Part shown: positions 1-7,957 of the stretch, piece by piece
Layout of the letters: every line of letters starts with the position of its first letter
Numbering within the stretch: the stretch's first letter is position 1
Assembly: GCF_020171745.1 (NCBI RefSeq)
Contig: NZ_JAIVAH010000006.1
Location: 62,001 to 126,000, forward strand
Source of the DNA: Prescottella equi
Lineage (GTDB): Bacteria; Actinomycetota; Actinomycetes; Mycobacteriales; Mycobacteriaceae
DNA: 64,000 nt
Direction: 5' to 3'
Notes under the pieces: model-generated
Database searches by the model: none
Told to the model about the DNA's origin: nothing
Seen by the model: only the letters and a program-made list of their open reading frames with translations
Program-made: the position numbers and the translations under genes

Positions 1-1373
1 CGCCACTTGCGCACCGCGGTGAGCCCGGCCTCCCGGCCGTCCTCGATCGACGCGTCCGCCCCCAGTCCGAGACGCTGTGCCGGATCGATGCCGAAACCGC
101 CGATGAGCCGCTGCAGTTCGGTGAGATCCTCTGCGGAAAGCCCGGTCTCGGCGCTGCGCAGCCGTCCCAGCATCCGCAGTTCCTGGAACCCGTGGACGTC
201 GGCAAGCAGGCGTCCGACCTCGTCGAGCAGGCGCGCCGTCGCGTCCGTCGGATGCGCGGTGAGCACCCGTTCGAGCGCGACCAGAGCGGAGTGCGTCTTC
301 AACTGCTCGGCGCGCTGGCCGAACTGCACGTCGATCACCTGCCGGAGTTCGTCGAGTCCGCTGCGCGCGACCAGTTCGGCTGCGAGACTCGGCGAATCAC
401 TCACGCCGAGCCGGACGAGCATGATCGCGAGCCGAATTCCGAAGAGCCCGAACCGGTCTGCCAGCTGACGTCGCATCGCCTCGTCGACGGGCAGCGCGGC
501 GTCGTCCCGGCAGAAGCGGTCGGCGGAGAGCATCGCCAGCTGTAGGTCGGCGTCGGGCACCCGGGCGAGCGCCTCGAACGCCGCGAACTCGCTCTGCCGC
601 AACGTGCGCGCGCCCAGCGCCAGCAACCCGGCGACCGGCACCACGGCCTGACACAGCCCGGTGAGCTCGAGTTCGTCGGTGAACCGCGCCGCGACCTCCT
701 GCGCCGACATCATCGCGTCGGCCCGGCCGGCCCCCACCTCGTCGGCACGGGAGACCACACCGACCACCCCGAGCGGCCCCGACTCGCCGCCCACGTGCGC
801 GCCGATCCGACCCAGGAACTGGACGTCGGACGCGCTGAGGCTGCGCAGCAGGTACACCACGGCGTCGGCCCCGGACACCGCGTTCTCCGGGGTGAGCATC
901 CGAAACGTGCGGGCAGAGACATCCTTCGACAGCGACGACGTGCCCGGGGTGTCGATGACCGTGGTCTGTGCCAGCGCACTGGCCGGCCACTCCACGTCCA
1001 GGCGGTCGACGCGGTCCGCGGTGAGGTCGCCGAGGTCGAACGTCAGCCGTCCCTCGTGCCGCCGCACCGTCACGTTGGCCGATGCGTCGCCGTCGTACCG
1101 GGCGGTGACCGCCGGAGTGGTGCCGCTGCGGTACCACGTGACGACCCGCGTGCACTCGGTCGCGTCGGTGGGGGCGATGTCCTGCCCGACGAACGCGTTG
1201 AGCAGGGTCGACTTGCCGGCCTTGAGCGATCCGGCCAGCGCGATCCGCAGCGGCTCCTCGAGCCGGGCCGCGCACTCGGCCAACTGGGCGCGCGCCTCGA
1301 AGTTGTCGGAGTACGCGACCTTGGCGGCCGCGATCAGATCCCGGGCCCGGCCCAGCGTCATCGCGGCGGTCAC
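1..1373 (-). CDS. iniC: IniC dynamin-like GTPase (C-terminus cut by window edge)
   Basis: This is a partial gene: 457 codons are present and the reading frame runs off the left edge. It encodes a dynamin-family GTPase, third product of the iniBAC envelope-stress operon. The P-loop GSLKAGKS is at residues 48-55, the switch DTPG at 141-144, and SRAD at 208-211 stands where N/TKxD is expected. I chose the GTG at 1373 because it overlaps the iniA stop as GTGA, a normal coupled arrangement; an in-frame ATG at 1361 is the alternative. Mycobacterial IniC is about 490 residues, so roughly 35 residues are missing. Mycobacterial IniA and IniC are linked to cell-envelope stress and isoniazid/ethambutol response; the same role here is inferred from operon order and motifs. 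Confidence 0.9.
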   Translation of the reverse strand, partial: MTAAMTLGRARDLIAAAKVAYSDNFEARAQLAECAARLEEPLRIALAGSLKAGKSTLLNAFVGQDIAPTDATECTRVVTWYRSGTTPAVTARYDGDASANVTVRRHEGRLTFDLGDLTADRVDRLDVEWPASALAQTTVIDTPGTSSLSKDVSARTFRMLTPENAVSGADAVVYLLRSLSASDVQFLGRIGAHVGGESGPLGVVGVVSRADEVGAGRADAMMSAQEVAARFTDELELTGLCQAVVPVAGLLALGARTLRQSEFAAFEALARVPDADLQLAMLSADRFCRDDAALPVDEAMRRQLADRFGLFGIRLAIMLVRLGVSDSPSLAAELVARSGLDELRQVIDVQFGQRAEQLKTHSALVALERVLTAHPTDATARLLDEVGRLLADVHGFQELRMLGRLRSAETGLSAEDLTELQRLIGGFGIDPAQRLGLGADASIEDGREAGLTAVRKW

Positions 1374-3214
1374 GCGGACAGCTCCTCGTTCGCGGTGGCC
1401 TCGACCGGGAACAGCTGCGCCGCACGGCCCTTCAACGTCCCGAGAGCGGCCATCTGCCGCTCCACCTCACCGGTGCGCCGGGTGCGCTCGGTCGACTCGA
1501 CCTTCGCCGCCTCCTGAGCGGCCCGCAACGAGTCCGCGAGCGAACGCAGCGTCTGCTCCGCGATGGCCGTGAAGTGGTCACGCAGCAGGCGCTGGATCAG
1601 CCGCAACCGGTCCTTGGACTCCTTGCCCACCTGGAAGCTCACGTCATCGGTGAAGCGCCGGATCGCGACCTTGGCGTCGGCGCGCCGTTTCACCACCCGG
1701 GTCTCCCGGTCGTCGCGATAGGCCTTGGTGCCGAGCAGAACACCGGCACCCACCGACACGGGGTTGAGCAGCGTCATGCCCATCAGCGTCGTGATGAGAC
1801 CGAACATCAGCACGCCGCCGTACGAGCCGCGCATGCCGACCAGCACCTTCTGGGCGATGCCGATGCGACCCGACTCGAGGTCCGACAGTGCGACCACCGG
1901 ATCGAGCACGCTGTCGAGGTCGCCGACGTCCAGGTGCGGAAGCTCGACGGTGCCCGCGTCGGCGAAGTGCTCGGCCACCACCTCCGCCAACCACAGCGCG
2001 CGCTCGTGCGCCCACACGAAGTTGTCGCCCACCGACTGCGCAATCTGCTGTTCGAGCCACTCCCCCAGCTCGTCCCATTCCTTGCCGGGATCGCACTCGT
2101 CCACGGCGCGTTCGGCTTCCCGCGTCACCTGCCGCAGCCGATCGCGCAGATCGTGATCGATGTCCGACGCGAGATCGGCGACGCCGTCGGCGAGCGTCTG
2201 CTGCCAACGCGACGTCTTCTTCTGCAGTTCCTCGGTGACGGCCTTCGCGCGCTGCAACTCGGCGACGGCCGCGGCCCCCTTCGCCGGATCGCGCAGCGCC
2301 GCAAGCTCGCTGCCCAGCGAGAGCATGAGGTGTTCGACGACGGAGTGGACGTCGAGGGAGACGGCCCGGCGCAGTCCGCCCGCCGCGTGGTCGATGACCC
2401 GTTCCCGGAGGAAGTCGTACAGTGCCGCGAACCCGGACTCGTCGTGCAGCGACTGGTCGTCGAGGCGCAGTGCGTGCGAGCGCAGCAGCGACGAGATCGG
2501 CAGCAGCGGGACGTCGATTCCCGCGCGGGTCAGGTGCTCGGCGTCCGCGTCGACGATCCGCCGCCAGTGCGGGTACAGGTCGGTCTTGGTGATAAGGCAC
2601 GCCACCGCGGGGCACAAACCCGTAACCTGCCGCAGGAACGCCATCTCCGGTTCGGTGAACTCCTGACTGGCGTCGGAGAGCACGAGCACCGCGTCGGCTC
2701 CCGGCAGCAGCCCCAGAGTGGCTGCCGCGTGCGGGTTTCCGTGACCACCCACGCCGGGAGTGTCGACGAACACGAGCCCGTCCGCGAGCAGCGGGCTGGG
2801 CGCGTTCACCTCGAGCCGCAGCACCTCGCGGCCCTGAGCGAGCGGGGTCGACGGCGTCACCGAATCCAGTTCCGTGAGTGGCACGTCCACCCGGCGCGTC
2901 TCGCCACCGGGCTCGGCGAGGACCAGTTCCGCGGACGCGTGCTCGGCGTTCTGCACCACCGTCGGCACCGCGGTGGTCTCGTCGTCGCCCACCGAGCACA
3001 CCGACAGATTGAGCAGCGAGTTCACGAACTGACTCTTGCCCTGTTTCAACTGACCGACCACGACGACGCGGAACCGCGGGTCGACGACGCGGCGCCGGAC
3101 CACGGCGAGACGATCCACCAGATCCGCCCTGGCCGCGGACGCCGCGATCTCCGACGTCCGATCGAGCAGGCTCGTGAGGGCTGATTCCGAGGTGGCGCTA
3201 TCGACGTTGTCCAT
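1370..3214 (-). CDS. iniA: IniA dynamin-like GTPase
   Basis: This 614-residue protein has the layout of mycobacterial IniA (640 residues), a bacterial dynamin-like protein that acts on the inner face of the membrane. The GTPase signatures are G1 GQLKQGKS at residues 54-61, the switch threonines T81/T82, DTPGVGG at 151-157 and TKTD at 209-212. A helical stalk follows, with a hydrophobic paddle at about 455-495 containing VLMFGLITTLMGMTLL. The C-terminal 100 residues are charged and probably coiled coil. The ATG at 3214 has a modest GGGA site upstream. The stop overlaps the iniC start by 4 nt, and iniB lies 146 bp upstream on the same strand. Function is inferred from family and synteny. Confidence 0.93.
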   Translation of the reverse strand: MDNVDSATSESALTSLLDRTSEIAASAARADLVDRLAVVRRRVVDPRFRVVVVGQLKQGKSQFVNSLLNLSVCSVGDDETTAVPTVVQNAEHASAELVLAEPGGETRRVDVPLTELDSVTPSTPLAQGREVLRLEVNAPSPLLADGLVFVDTPGVGGHGNPHAAATLGLLPGADAVLVLSDASQEFTEPEMAFLRQVTGLCPAVACLITKTDLYPHWRRIVDADAEHLTRAGIDVPLLPISSLLRSHALRLDDQSLHDESGFAALYDFLRERVIDHAAGGLRRAVSLDVHSVVEHLMLSLGSELAALRDPAKGAAAVAELQRAKAVTEELQKKTSRWQQTLADGVADLASDIDHDLRDRLRQVTREAERAVDECDPGKEWDELGEWLEQQIAQSVGDNFVWAHERALWLAEVVAEHFADAGTVELPHLDVGDLDSVLDPVVALSDLESGRIGIAQKVLVGMRGSYGGVLMFGLITTLMGMTLLNPVSVGAGVLLGTKAYRDDRETRVVKRRADAKVAIRRFTDDVSFQVGKESKDRLRLIQRLLRDHFTAIAEQTLRSLADSLRAAQEAAKVESTERTRRTGEVERQMAALGTLKGRAAQLFPVEATANEELSA

Positions 3215-3301
3215 GAGTCCCGCTGCCCCGCTTCTCTTCCGACCTGCACGCGCACCGACGTCCGCGTACTGACTGATCCGCCGCTCCGCTGGATACGAAT
3301 C

Positions 3302-3335
3302 GGGGCCCCGTTCGCCTTAGCGCGTACGGGACCCC
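3302..3335 (-). terminator. Hairpin between iniB and iniA, possible attenuator
   Basis: GGGGCCCCGT (3302-3311) can pair with ACGGGACCCC (3326-3335), with one mismatch and a 14-nt loop. It lies in the 146-bp iniB-iniA gap. No T-tract follows on the minus strand, so it is more likely a partial terminator or an mRNA processing/stability element, which would let iniB be made in excess of iniA/iniC. The role is inferred. Confidence 0.4.
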
Positions 3336-3360
3336 GTTCGTTACAGACCGTGTCCGGCCG

Positions 3361-5853
3361 TCACGGCAGCAGATCGTGTCCCTGATCCAGCAGCGCAGCG
3401 GGATCGACCACGACCGGATCGATGTGTCCGCCCAGGTCACCGAGGCCGTTCGCGAACAGGCCGGCATCCGAATGGCCCGAACCGAACGCGTCGACGTCGA
3501 TCGAGGACCACGCGTTTCCGGCAGCGTCGAGCGCGCCCTGCAGCGCGGAGTTCACCTCACCGGTCAGGTCGGCCGCGATGTCGCCCGTGCCCGAGATGCC
3601 GGTCCCCGCGGCCCCGGCGTCGAAGCCCGCGTCGAAGCCCGCGCTGGAACCGAAGTCGCCACCGATCTGGGCGTTTCCGAGCGCCGTCGTCGCGGCGTCC
3701 ACCGCGCCGTCGAGGGCACCGGCGAGACTCGCGCCCAGATCCGCACCGGCGGTCGAACCCAGACCGGCGCCGAGTCCGGCACCCAGGCCACCACCCAGCG
3801 CCGAGTCGAGCGCGCCGGAGATGTCGCCCGCGAGGTTCCCGCCGAGGTCGACGCCGCCGCCCAACTGGCCACCCAGGTCTCCGGTCGAGCCCAGCCCGCC
3901 GCCGGCACCGATCGCCGCGTCGAGCGCCGCGCCCAGGTCGCCGCCCAGGGAGCCGCCGCCGCCGAGCAGTCCGCTCAACGCACCGCCCAGTTCGGCGCCG
4001 AACCCGCCATCCCCGGCGAGCACGCTGCCCAGGTCCAGCGAGCCGCCGGACTCGAGGCCACCGCCGAGCACTCCACCCAGGGCCGCACCGAGGTCGGCAC
4101 CCGCGGAACCGCCGACTCCGAACGCGCCCTCGAGCAGTCCGCCGAGGTCGGCGCCGGCACCCACTTCGAGGCTGCCGCCGAGCGCGAGTGCGCTGTTCAG
4201 CGCGGTGCCGAGCGTCGTTGTGAGCGCACCGTCGACGTCGAGGGCACCGCCCAGCGCGGCACTGATCGCGGCGCCCAGATCCCCGCCCGCACCGAGCAGG
4301 CCGTCGAGGTCGAGGCTTCCGCCGATCCCGCCCTCGAGCGCACCGCCCAGCGCGGCGCCGAGGTCCGCACCGACCGAACCGCCTGCGGCGAGCACGGATT
4401 CGAGCGCGCCGCTGAGCGCCGCTGTGAGGTCGCCGCCGATGTTGCCGGCCAGCTCGGTCCCCAGGCTGCCGCCCACCGACAGCGCCGACTCGAGCGCACC
4501 GTTCAGTGCCGCCGACAGGTCACCGCCGATGCCGAGGGCGCCGCCGAGAGCGGTTTCCAGCGAGCCACCGAGACCACCGGCGGCCTCGACCGCGCCGTCG
4601 AGGACGCCGCCGAAGGCCGCACCCAGCTGCGCGCCCAGGTCGCCGCCGATGCCGAACGCGCTCTCGAGCGCGGCCGTCAGACCGCCGCCGGTCGCGAGCA
4701 GGCCGGTCAGGTCCAGGCTGCCCAGACCGTCGAGGGCCGCGCCCAGCGCGGCGGAGAGTTCCGCGGTGAGGGCGCCGTCCACGCCGAGCGAGCCGCCCAG
4801 CAGACCGCCGAGCGAGGCGCCGAGGTCCAGTGCGCCGTCGATGTTCACGAGGTCGGCGACATTTACCATGCCGCCCAGTTCGAGGGCGCCGCCCAGCGCG
4901 GCACCGAGGTCCCCGCCGATCGATCCACCGATCGACAGGGCCGATTCGAGCAGGCCGCTCAGCGACGCACCCAGCTGGCCCGCCAGGTCGCCGCCGAGTG
5001 CACCACCGAGGCTGCCGCCGAGCGCCAATGCGCTGTCGAGTGCGGCGTCGAAACCGGCGCCGAGCCCCCCACCGAGCTCAGCGCCGGCCTCAACTGCCGC
5101 ATCCAGGAGCGCACCGAGGGCGGCGCCGAGCTCCCCACCCAGCGCACCTCCGATCCCGAATGCGCTCTCGAGTGCGGCGCTCAACCCGCCGTCGACCGAC
5201 AGGAGTCCATCCAGATCCAGGCTGCCCACGCCCGCGAACGCAGCGTTCAGCGCGGTACCGAGATCGGTCACGAGCGACCCGTTCACGTCGAGCACACCGC
5301 CCAGGGCCGTGGCCAGCGCGCCACCGAGGTCGATCGAGCCGCCGACGTCCGTCAGGCTGCCCAGATCCAGGCCGCCGCCGAGACCGAGGGCGGCCTCGAA
5401 GGCACCGCCCAGCGCGGCACCCAACTGCGCGCCGATCGAGCCGCCGGCCGCGAGCGCCGCACCGAGCGCGGCGGCGATGTCGCCGCCGAAGTCGAAGTCG
5501 CCGGAGAAGCCACCACCGGCCGCGGCCCCCAGGCCGAGACCCGCTCCGGCACCGAGACCGAGACCGGCGCTGCCGCCGAGCCCGCCGCCGAGACCGAGGC
5601 CGCCGCCGGTAGCCGCACCGAGGGTGCCGGCCGCGGTGGTACCCGCCGCGAGGATCGCGCCGAGGTCGCCGGCCGCGTTTCCGAACAGTCCTGACTCGGC
5701 CACCATCGGCGCGACGGCCGCGATGTCCGCGTGGCACAGGTCGCCGAGACCCGCCGCCGTGAGCGACGCCTGCGGATTCGCGCAGTACGCAGCGGCGGCC
5801 TCCTCGTCGCGAAGGAGCCGGAGGATGAAGTCGAGAACCGCGTTGCTGGCCAT
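3361..5853 (-). CDS. iniB: IniB, long Gly/Ala-rich protein with IniB N-terminal domain
   Basis: This 830-residue protein begins with the IniB-type N-terminal domain (MASNAVLDFILRLLRDE, about 55 residues, ending near VAPMVAESGLFG). The rest is low-complexity Gly/Ala/Leu/Asp sequence made of degenerate units such as GGSLGADLGAALGGALES. The final 60 residues are less repetitive and end in DQGHDLLP. The ATG at 5853 has AGGAG 7 nt upstream; a longer frame to 5889 adds 12 residues without a better site. M. tuberculosis IniB is about 480 residues, so this copy is much longer. No classical signal peptide is visible. It is the first gene of the iniBAC operon and is divergent from the Hsp70-like gene. 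Molecular function is unknown in the family. Confidence 0.9.
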   Translation of the reverse strand: MASNAVLDFILRLLRDEEAAAAYCANPQASLTAAGLGDLCHADIAAVAPMVAESGLFGNAAGDLGAILAAGTTAAGTLGAATGGGLGLGGGLGGSAGLGLGAGAGLGLGAAAGGGFSGDFDFGGDIAAALGAALAAGGSIGAQLGAALGGAFEAALGLGGGLDLGSLTDVGGSIDLGGALATALGGVLDVNGSLVTDLGTALNAAFAGVGSLDLDGLLSVDGGLSAALESAFGIGGALGGELGAALGALLDAAVEAGAELGGGLGAGFDAALDSALALGGSLGGALGGDLAGQLGASLSGLLESALSIGGSIGGDLGAALGGALELGGMVNVADLVNIDGALDLGASLGGLLGGSLGVDGALTAELSAALGAALDGLGSLDLTGLLATGGGLTAALESAFGIGGDLGAQLGAAFGGVLDGAVEAAGGLGGSLETALGGALGIGGDLSAALNGALESALSVGGSLGTELAGNIGGDLTAALSGALESVLAAGGSVGADLGAALGGALEGGIGGSLDLDGLLGAGGDLGAAISAALGGALDVDGALTTTLGTALNSALALGGSLEVGAGADLGGLLEGAFGVGGSAGADLGAALGGVLGGGLESGGSLDLGSVLAGDGGFGAELGGALSGLLGGGGSLGGDLGAALDAAIGAGGGLGSTGDLGGQLGGGVDLGGNLAGDISGALDSALGGGLGAGLGAGLGSTAGADLGASLAGALDGAVDAATTALGNAQIGGDFGSSAGFDAGFDAGAAGTGISGTGDIAADLTGEVNSALQGALDAAGNAWSSIDVDAFGSGHSDAGLFANGLGDLGGHIDPVVVDPAALLDQGHDLLP

Positions 5854-6154
5854 GGGAAAGCTCCTGACAGTAGAAAAGCAGGCTGCCACAGATTCCGTGA
5901 GGACCGACGGGGAACCGCGGCGAGATTGCCTTCCACGCTACGAATTCGGCGGCCGGCGGGTAACGGGGCAGATCCCCCCGAGTGCCGCGAGGGGGACCCC
6001 GTCGACCCCGTATAGGGGATCGTCGGCAGATAGGGGGAGAGCCCCCAACCTGCGGCGGCCGCAGGCGATTCCCGTAACGCTCGGTGCCGCGCCGCCGACA
6101 ATCGGCTTACCACCGGCGGTGCCGCACCCCGCCCCGAAAGCATCGGAGAACGAC
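5854..6154. promoter_or_regulatory. Divergent promoter region iniB / Hsp70-like-iniR, with repeated G-tract motifs
   Basis: This 301-bp gap holds no gene. Three related motifs sit close together on the plus strand: GAGGGGGA (5989-5996), ATAGGGGA (6012-6019) and ATAGGGGGA (6030-6038). The second is half of the imperfect palindrome CCCCGTATAGGGG. The last two are 18 bp apart, compatible with binding on one helical face in a cooperative array. Their place between iniB and the operon encoding IniR makes them candidate IniR sites. No IniR consensus was available for comparison, so this is inference. Confidence 0.45.
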
Positions 6155-7954
6155 ATGATCGCAGGGCTCGGAATTGCTGTCGGAACGGCCAATTCGGACG
6201 CCGCGGTCACTCGTGTCGGAGGGTCGGGCGAGTCTGGGGGGTCGGGGGAAGACGGTACCGCCTCGGTGATCGCGTCCCGGACGACGATCGTCCAGCTGTC
6301 CCCCGACGGCACCGCGACGCTCGGCTCCTCGGGGACGAGTCGACCGGGCCTCACCGGCTTCGTCGAACGGGTCGGGGATCCGGTCGGACTTCTCGGTCCC
6401 GACGGTCGAGCCCATCCCGGAGAGGACCTGTTCGCGGCGGCCGTGACGTGCCTCGCCGACGAGATCCGCGCGGACGACGGCTCGGCCCCCGACGAGCGGA
6501 CGCCGATCGTCGTCACCCATCCGACATCGTGGAACGGCCACACGGTTCGAGCACTCGAGGCGGCACTCGAGCGCATCGGCCTGCCGCCGGTGATCCTGGC
6601 GTCCGAGGCCACTGCCTGCCTGCGCTGGCTCGAGTCCACCCGCGGCCCGCAGGACGACGGGGTCGTCGTCGTGTACGACCTGGGCGCCGCATCGCTCGAC
6701 GTCTCGGTGATGCGCACCGGCGCCGAGGCGGGACTGCTCGGGCGGACGCTCCGGTCGGAGGACGTGACCGGCGCACAGTTCGATCACCTGGTCACCCGAC
6801 ACGTGCTCGACGACCTCACCGGCAAGGCAGCCGGATTCGACCCGTTCGATCCTGCGGTCGTCGAGGGTCTGACGGCGTTGCGGCGCAACTGTTCCGCAGC
6901 CAAGGAGGCCCTGTCCACCGACACCGAGACCGTCATCCCGGTCACGCTGCCCGACCTCGAGACGGACGTACGACTCGTCCGATCCGAACTCGAGGACCTC
7001 GTCCGGGCGCCGCTGACCACGTCTCTGGACCTGATCCGCGAGGCGCTGCGGGCCGCCGACGTCGAGACCGGCGACGTGCACCACGTACTGCTCGCCGGGG
7101 GCGGCGGCGCCATCCCGCTCGTCGCCGAACTCGTCTCGTCCGAACTGGGACTGACGGTGGTTGCCGCACCGAACCCGGCGCACACGGCGGCCCTCGGCGC
7201 CGCACTGCTCGCGGCCGACGCCGGCACCCGCGTCACCGCCACCAGCCTCCCGGCCTCCGCGGCACCCGCGGCCGGCACGCGCGACGGCGGCCCCTCCGAA
7301 CCGCTGAACCCGGTGTTTCCGTCCCGCCTGCACTCGACCCGCAGCGGCTCGAACGTCCGGCGCCGGATCGCGATCATCGCGTCGTCGGCGGCCGCGATCG
7401 GCGTGCTCGCCGCGGGTGGCCTGTCGATCGGCACCGCCGCCAATCCCGCTCCCGCGCAGTCCACTCCACCGGCATCGTCGGTGCCGCTCGCCGAGAACGC
7501 CGTGGCCGGGACCGGCGCAGCCCCCACCGGAGAGAGTTCGCCGCACGGGACCGTGACCGTCGTCGGCAGCACCGGAGGCGGCACCACCATGAGCCCCGCG
7601 ACGGTCGCCGCGCGCGGCGGTTCCGCCGCCTCGGGCGTCGACCCGACCGGACGGGCACTGCCGCAGAGTGCCGCGGACCCGGCTCCCGCACCCGGAGACG
7701 TCTCGGCGACGGCACCCACCGCGGACAACCCGGCACCGAACACTCCCACCCAGCCCGTGTACACCCCTCCCCCGGCAGCCGGTGGGGGCACCGCGCCCGC
7801 TCCGGTCCAGGGCCCCTCCCCGGCCCAGATCGGTACCGGGTTCGGCAATGCCGCGGAGGGACTCGGCAAGGGCGTCGGAGCGGTCCTGAACGGCGTCGGC
7901 GGAGTCGTCGGGGCCGTCGTGGATCCGGTGACCGGCCTGCTGATCGGTAAGTAG
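6155..7954 (+). CDS. Hsp70-like ATPase with membrane anchor and Pro/Ala-rich tail
   Basis: This 599-residue protein has an actin/Hsp70-type ATPase domain in its first 350 residues. The N-terminal phosphate loop reads GLGIAVGTANSD, phosphate-2 reads VVVYDLGAASLDVSV near 170, and the adenosine motif LLAGGGGAIPLV is near 312. There is no recognisable Hsp70 substrate-binding domain. A basic stretch (NVRRR) and one transmembrane segment (about 400-425) follow, then about 170 residues rich in Pro, Ala, Thr and Gly, presumably outside the membrane, ending in the glycine-rich helix AVLNGVGGVVGAVVDPVTG. The ATG at 6155 is preceded by GGAG. Only 3 nt separate it from iniR, so the two are probably translated together. 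A role in envelope-stress sensing is inferred from this linkage. A shorter paralog lies at 24775-25941. Confidence 0.8.
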   Translation: MIAGLGIAVGTANSDAAVTRVGGSGESGGSGEDGTASVIASRTTIVQLSPDGTATLGSSGTSRPGLTGFVERVGDPVGLLGPDGRAHPGEDLFAAAVTCLADEIRADDGSAPDERTPIVVTHPTSWNGHTVRALEAALERIGLPPVILASEATACLRWLESTRGPQDDGVVVVYDLGAASLDVSVMRTGAEAGLLGRTLRSEDVTGAQFDHLVTRHVLDDLTGKAAGFDPFDPAVVEGLTALRRNCSAAKEALSTDTETVIPVTLPDLETDVRLVRSELEDLVRAPLTTSLDLIREALRAADVETGDVHHVLLAGGGGAIPLVAELVSSELGLTVVAAPNPAHTAALGAALLAADAGTRVTATSLPASAAPAAGTRDGGPSEPLNPVFPSRLHSTRSGSNVRRRIAIIASSAAAIGVLAAGGLSIGTAANPAPAQSTPPASSVPLAENAVAGTGAAPTGESSPHGTVTVVGSTGGGTTMSPATVAARGGSAASGVDPTGRALPQSAADPAPAPGDVSATAPTADNPAPNTPTQPVYTPPPAAGGGTAPAPVQGPSPAQIGTGFGNAAEGLGKGVGAVLNGVGGVVGAVVDPVTGLLIGK

Positions 7955-7957
7955 CCG

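Noticed and set aside
3422-6154. In-frame extension of the Hsp70-like gene upstream across iniB
   Set aside because: The extension is Pro/Ser/Ala-rich antisense of iniB; the ATG at 6155 has a ribosome site and starts the ATPase fold.
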